This document shows, in pieces, positions 14,833 to 15,391 of a DNA stretch of 15,391 bases (positions are counted from its first letter, which is position 1; every line of letters starts with the position of its first letter). Both the position numbers and the translations under genes were made by a program. The DNA is taken from NCBI GenBank assembly GCA_002327525.1, contig DCWG01000027.1:1-15391 (forward strand). Direction: 5' to 3'. The notes under the pieces are model-generated. The model was not told the origin of the DNA, did no database searches, and worked only from the letters and a program-made list of their open reading frames with translations. This DNA is from Gammaproteobacteria bacterium UBA2168. Its GTDB lineage: Bacteria > Pseudomonadota > Gammaproteobacteria > Pseudomonadales > Azotimanducaceae.

Positions 14833-15391
14833 TCAGACGGTGGCGCGCAACAGCGCGAAGAAATCGTCCAGATCGTCTGTCTCTTCGAGTGCGTTGCATG
14901 CATCCGCGATGGCGGTTGCCCGTTCGGCACCGAGCCTCGGGTCCACGAGAGCGTGAAATTTACGTGTCAGTTTCTCACGTTGAGCATCGAGATCGCGCAT
15001 GGGAATTGCGACGTTCACCGCATCGCAATACTCGGCCCCATTGGCGGTGCGCAGCGTGACGATACTGTCGGGATTGCGGGTCTCATGCGCGGTGATGCGA
15101 ATCTTGTCGCGCAAGTGCACAACGGTGGGGTCGCGTGTCAGTTCGTCGGTGAAGATGTCGATGCTCGAGGTATCGAGTCCCGCCATTGCCATGGCGGCGG
15201 TGAAGCGCAGGCTGAACTTCGCTTCGAGCCCGGTAGCGGGTTCCTGGATGTTGCATACGCGGAAGTGACCGGGATCTACCTGGATTTCCACGTCGACCAC
15301 GTCGTTGGGATCGAAGGCGTTTGTCTGGCACAGATTATGGGTCGCCTCGATGGAGGAGTGTGTCAGATAGCAGGCGGCGTGATACTTGAAA
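14833..15391 (-). CDS. MmgE/PrpD-family protein, C-terminal part (5' end outside window)
   Basis: The frame runs off the right edge; about 186 residues of the C-terminal region are present. They start with FKYHAACYLTHSSIEA, the conserved K-x-H-x-x-C-x-x-T-H segment of the family, followed by NIQEPATGLEAKFSLRFTAA and, after a strand-rich domain, the usual C-terminal LTRKFHALVDPRLG and short acidic tail. The GTG at 15298-15300 is internal and should not be taken as a start. The family includes 2-methylcitrate dehydratase, cis-aconitate decarboxylase (itaconate-forming) and poorly characterised proteins linked to dicarboxylate catabolism. It heads the visible part of the operon with MaoC-MaoC-lyase-dehydrogenase downstream, so it may form, degrade or isomerise a C5/C6 dicarboxylate. 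A CoA transferase or regulator could lie just beyond the window. Which PrpD activity it has cannot be read from this fragment. Confidence 0.85.
   Translation of the reverse strand, partial: FKYHAACYLTHSSIEATHNLCQTNAFDPNDVVDVEIQVDPGHFRVCNIQEPATGLEAKFSLRFTAAMAMAGLDTSSIDIFTDELTRDPTVVHLRDKIRITAHETRNPDSIVTLRTANGAEYCDAVNVAIPMRDLDAQREKLTRKFHALVDPRLGAERATAIADACNALEETDDLDDFFALLRATV

Overview
The window looks like chromosomal DNA from a Gram-negative proteobacterium, most likely an environmental (possibly marine) gammaproteobacterium. The evidence is moderately high G+C by eye, Shine-Dalgarno-led genes with many 4-base ATGA stop/start overlaps, a lipoprotein TPR gene of the PEP-CTERM/exosortase (XrtA) system, and large numbers of acyl-CoA genes. 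The taxonomic placement is inference; there is no rRNA, tRNA, insertion sequence, CRISPR array or phage gene in the window.

Layout. (1) 1-3435, plus strand: the 3' part of a secreted Ig-like/fibronectin type III protein, then prsT, a 913-residue TPR lipoprotein. (2) 3574-7022: acyl-CoA module 1. MaoC-like hydratase, CitE/HpcH-type CoA-ester lyase and crotonase-fold protein form a coupled minus-strand operon, divergent from a plus-strand acyl-CoA dehydrogenase. An inverted repeat suited to a repressor lies in the divergent gap. (3) 7042-10661: two GC-rich palindromes, a C-terminal remnant resembling a GFA-family protein, and a two-gene minus-strand operon for a MoxR-like AAA+ ATPase and a VWA protein. 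(4) 10747-11637: one reading frame of about 297 codons interrupted by three in-frame TAG codons and no other stop, either a young pseudogene or an amber-containing gene. (5) 11720-15391: acyl-CoA module 2, a tight minus-strand operon of MmgE/PrpD-family protein (cut by the window edge), two MaoC/hotdog proteins, a malyl/methylmalyl/citramalyl-CoA-lyase-like protein and an acyl-CoA dehydrogenase.

How they work together. Each acyl-CoA module has a dehydrogenase, MaoC hydratase and HpcH/CitE-family lyase, the toolkit for oxidising a branched or dicarboxylic acyl-CoA, hydrating the double bond and cleaving the resulting 3-hydroxyacyl-CoA. In module 2 the two MaoC genes look like the N- and C-terminal halves of the double-hotdog mesaconyl-CoA hydratase (beta-methylmalyl-CoA dehydratase), encoded separately, and the lyase looks like Mcl1. 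With the PrpD-family gene this suggests a C5-dicarboxylate (mesaconate, citramalate, itaconate or methylmalate) CoA pathway. The chemistry is inferred from family resemblance recalled from memory; no database search was possible.
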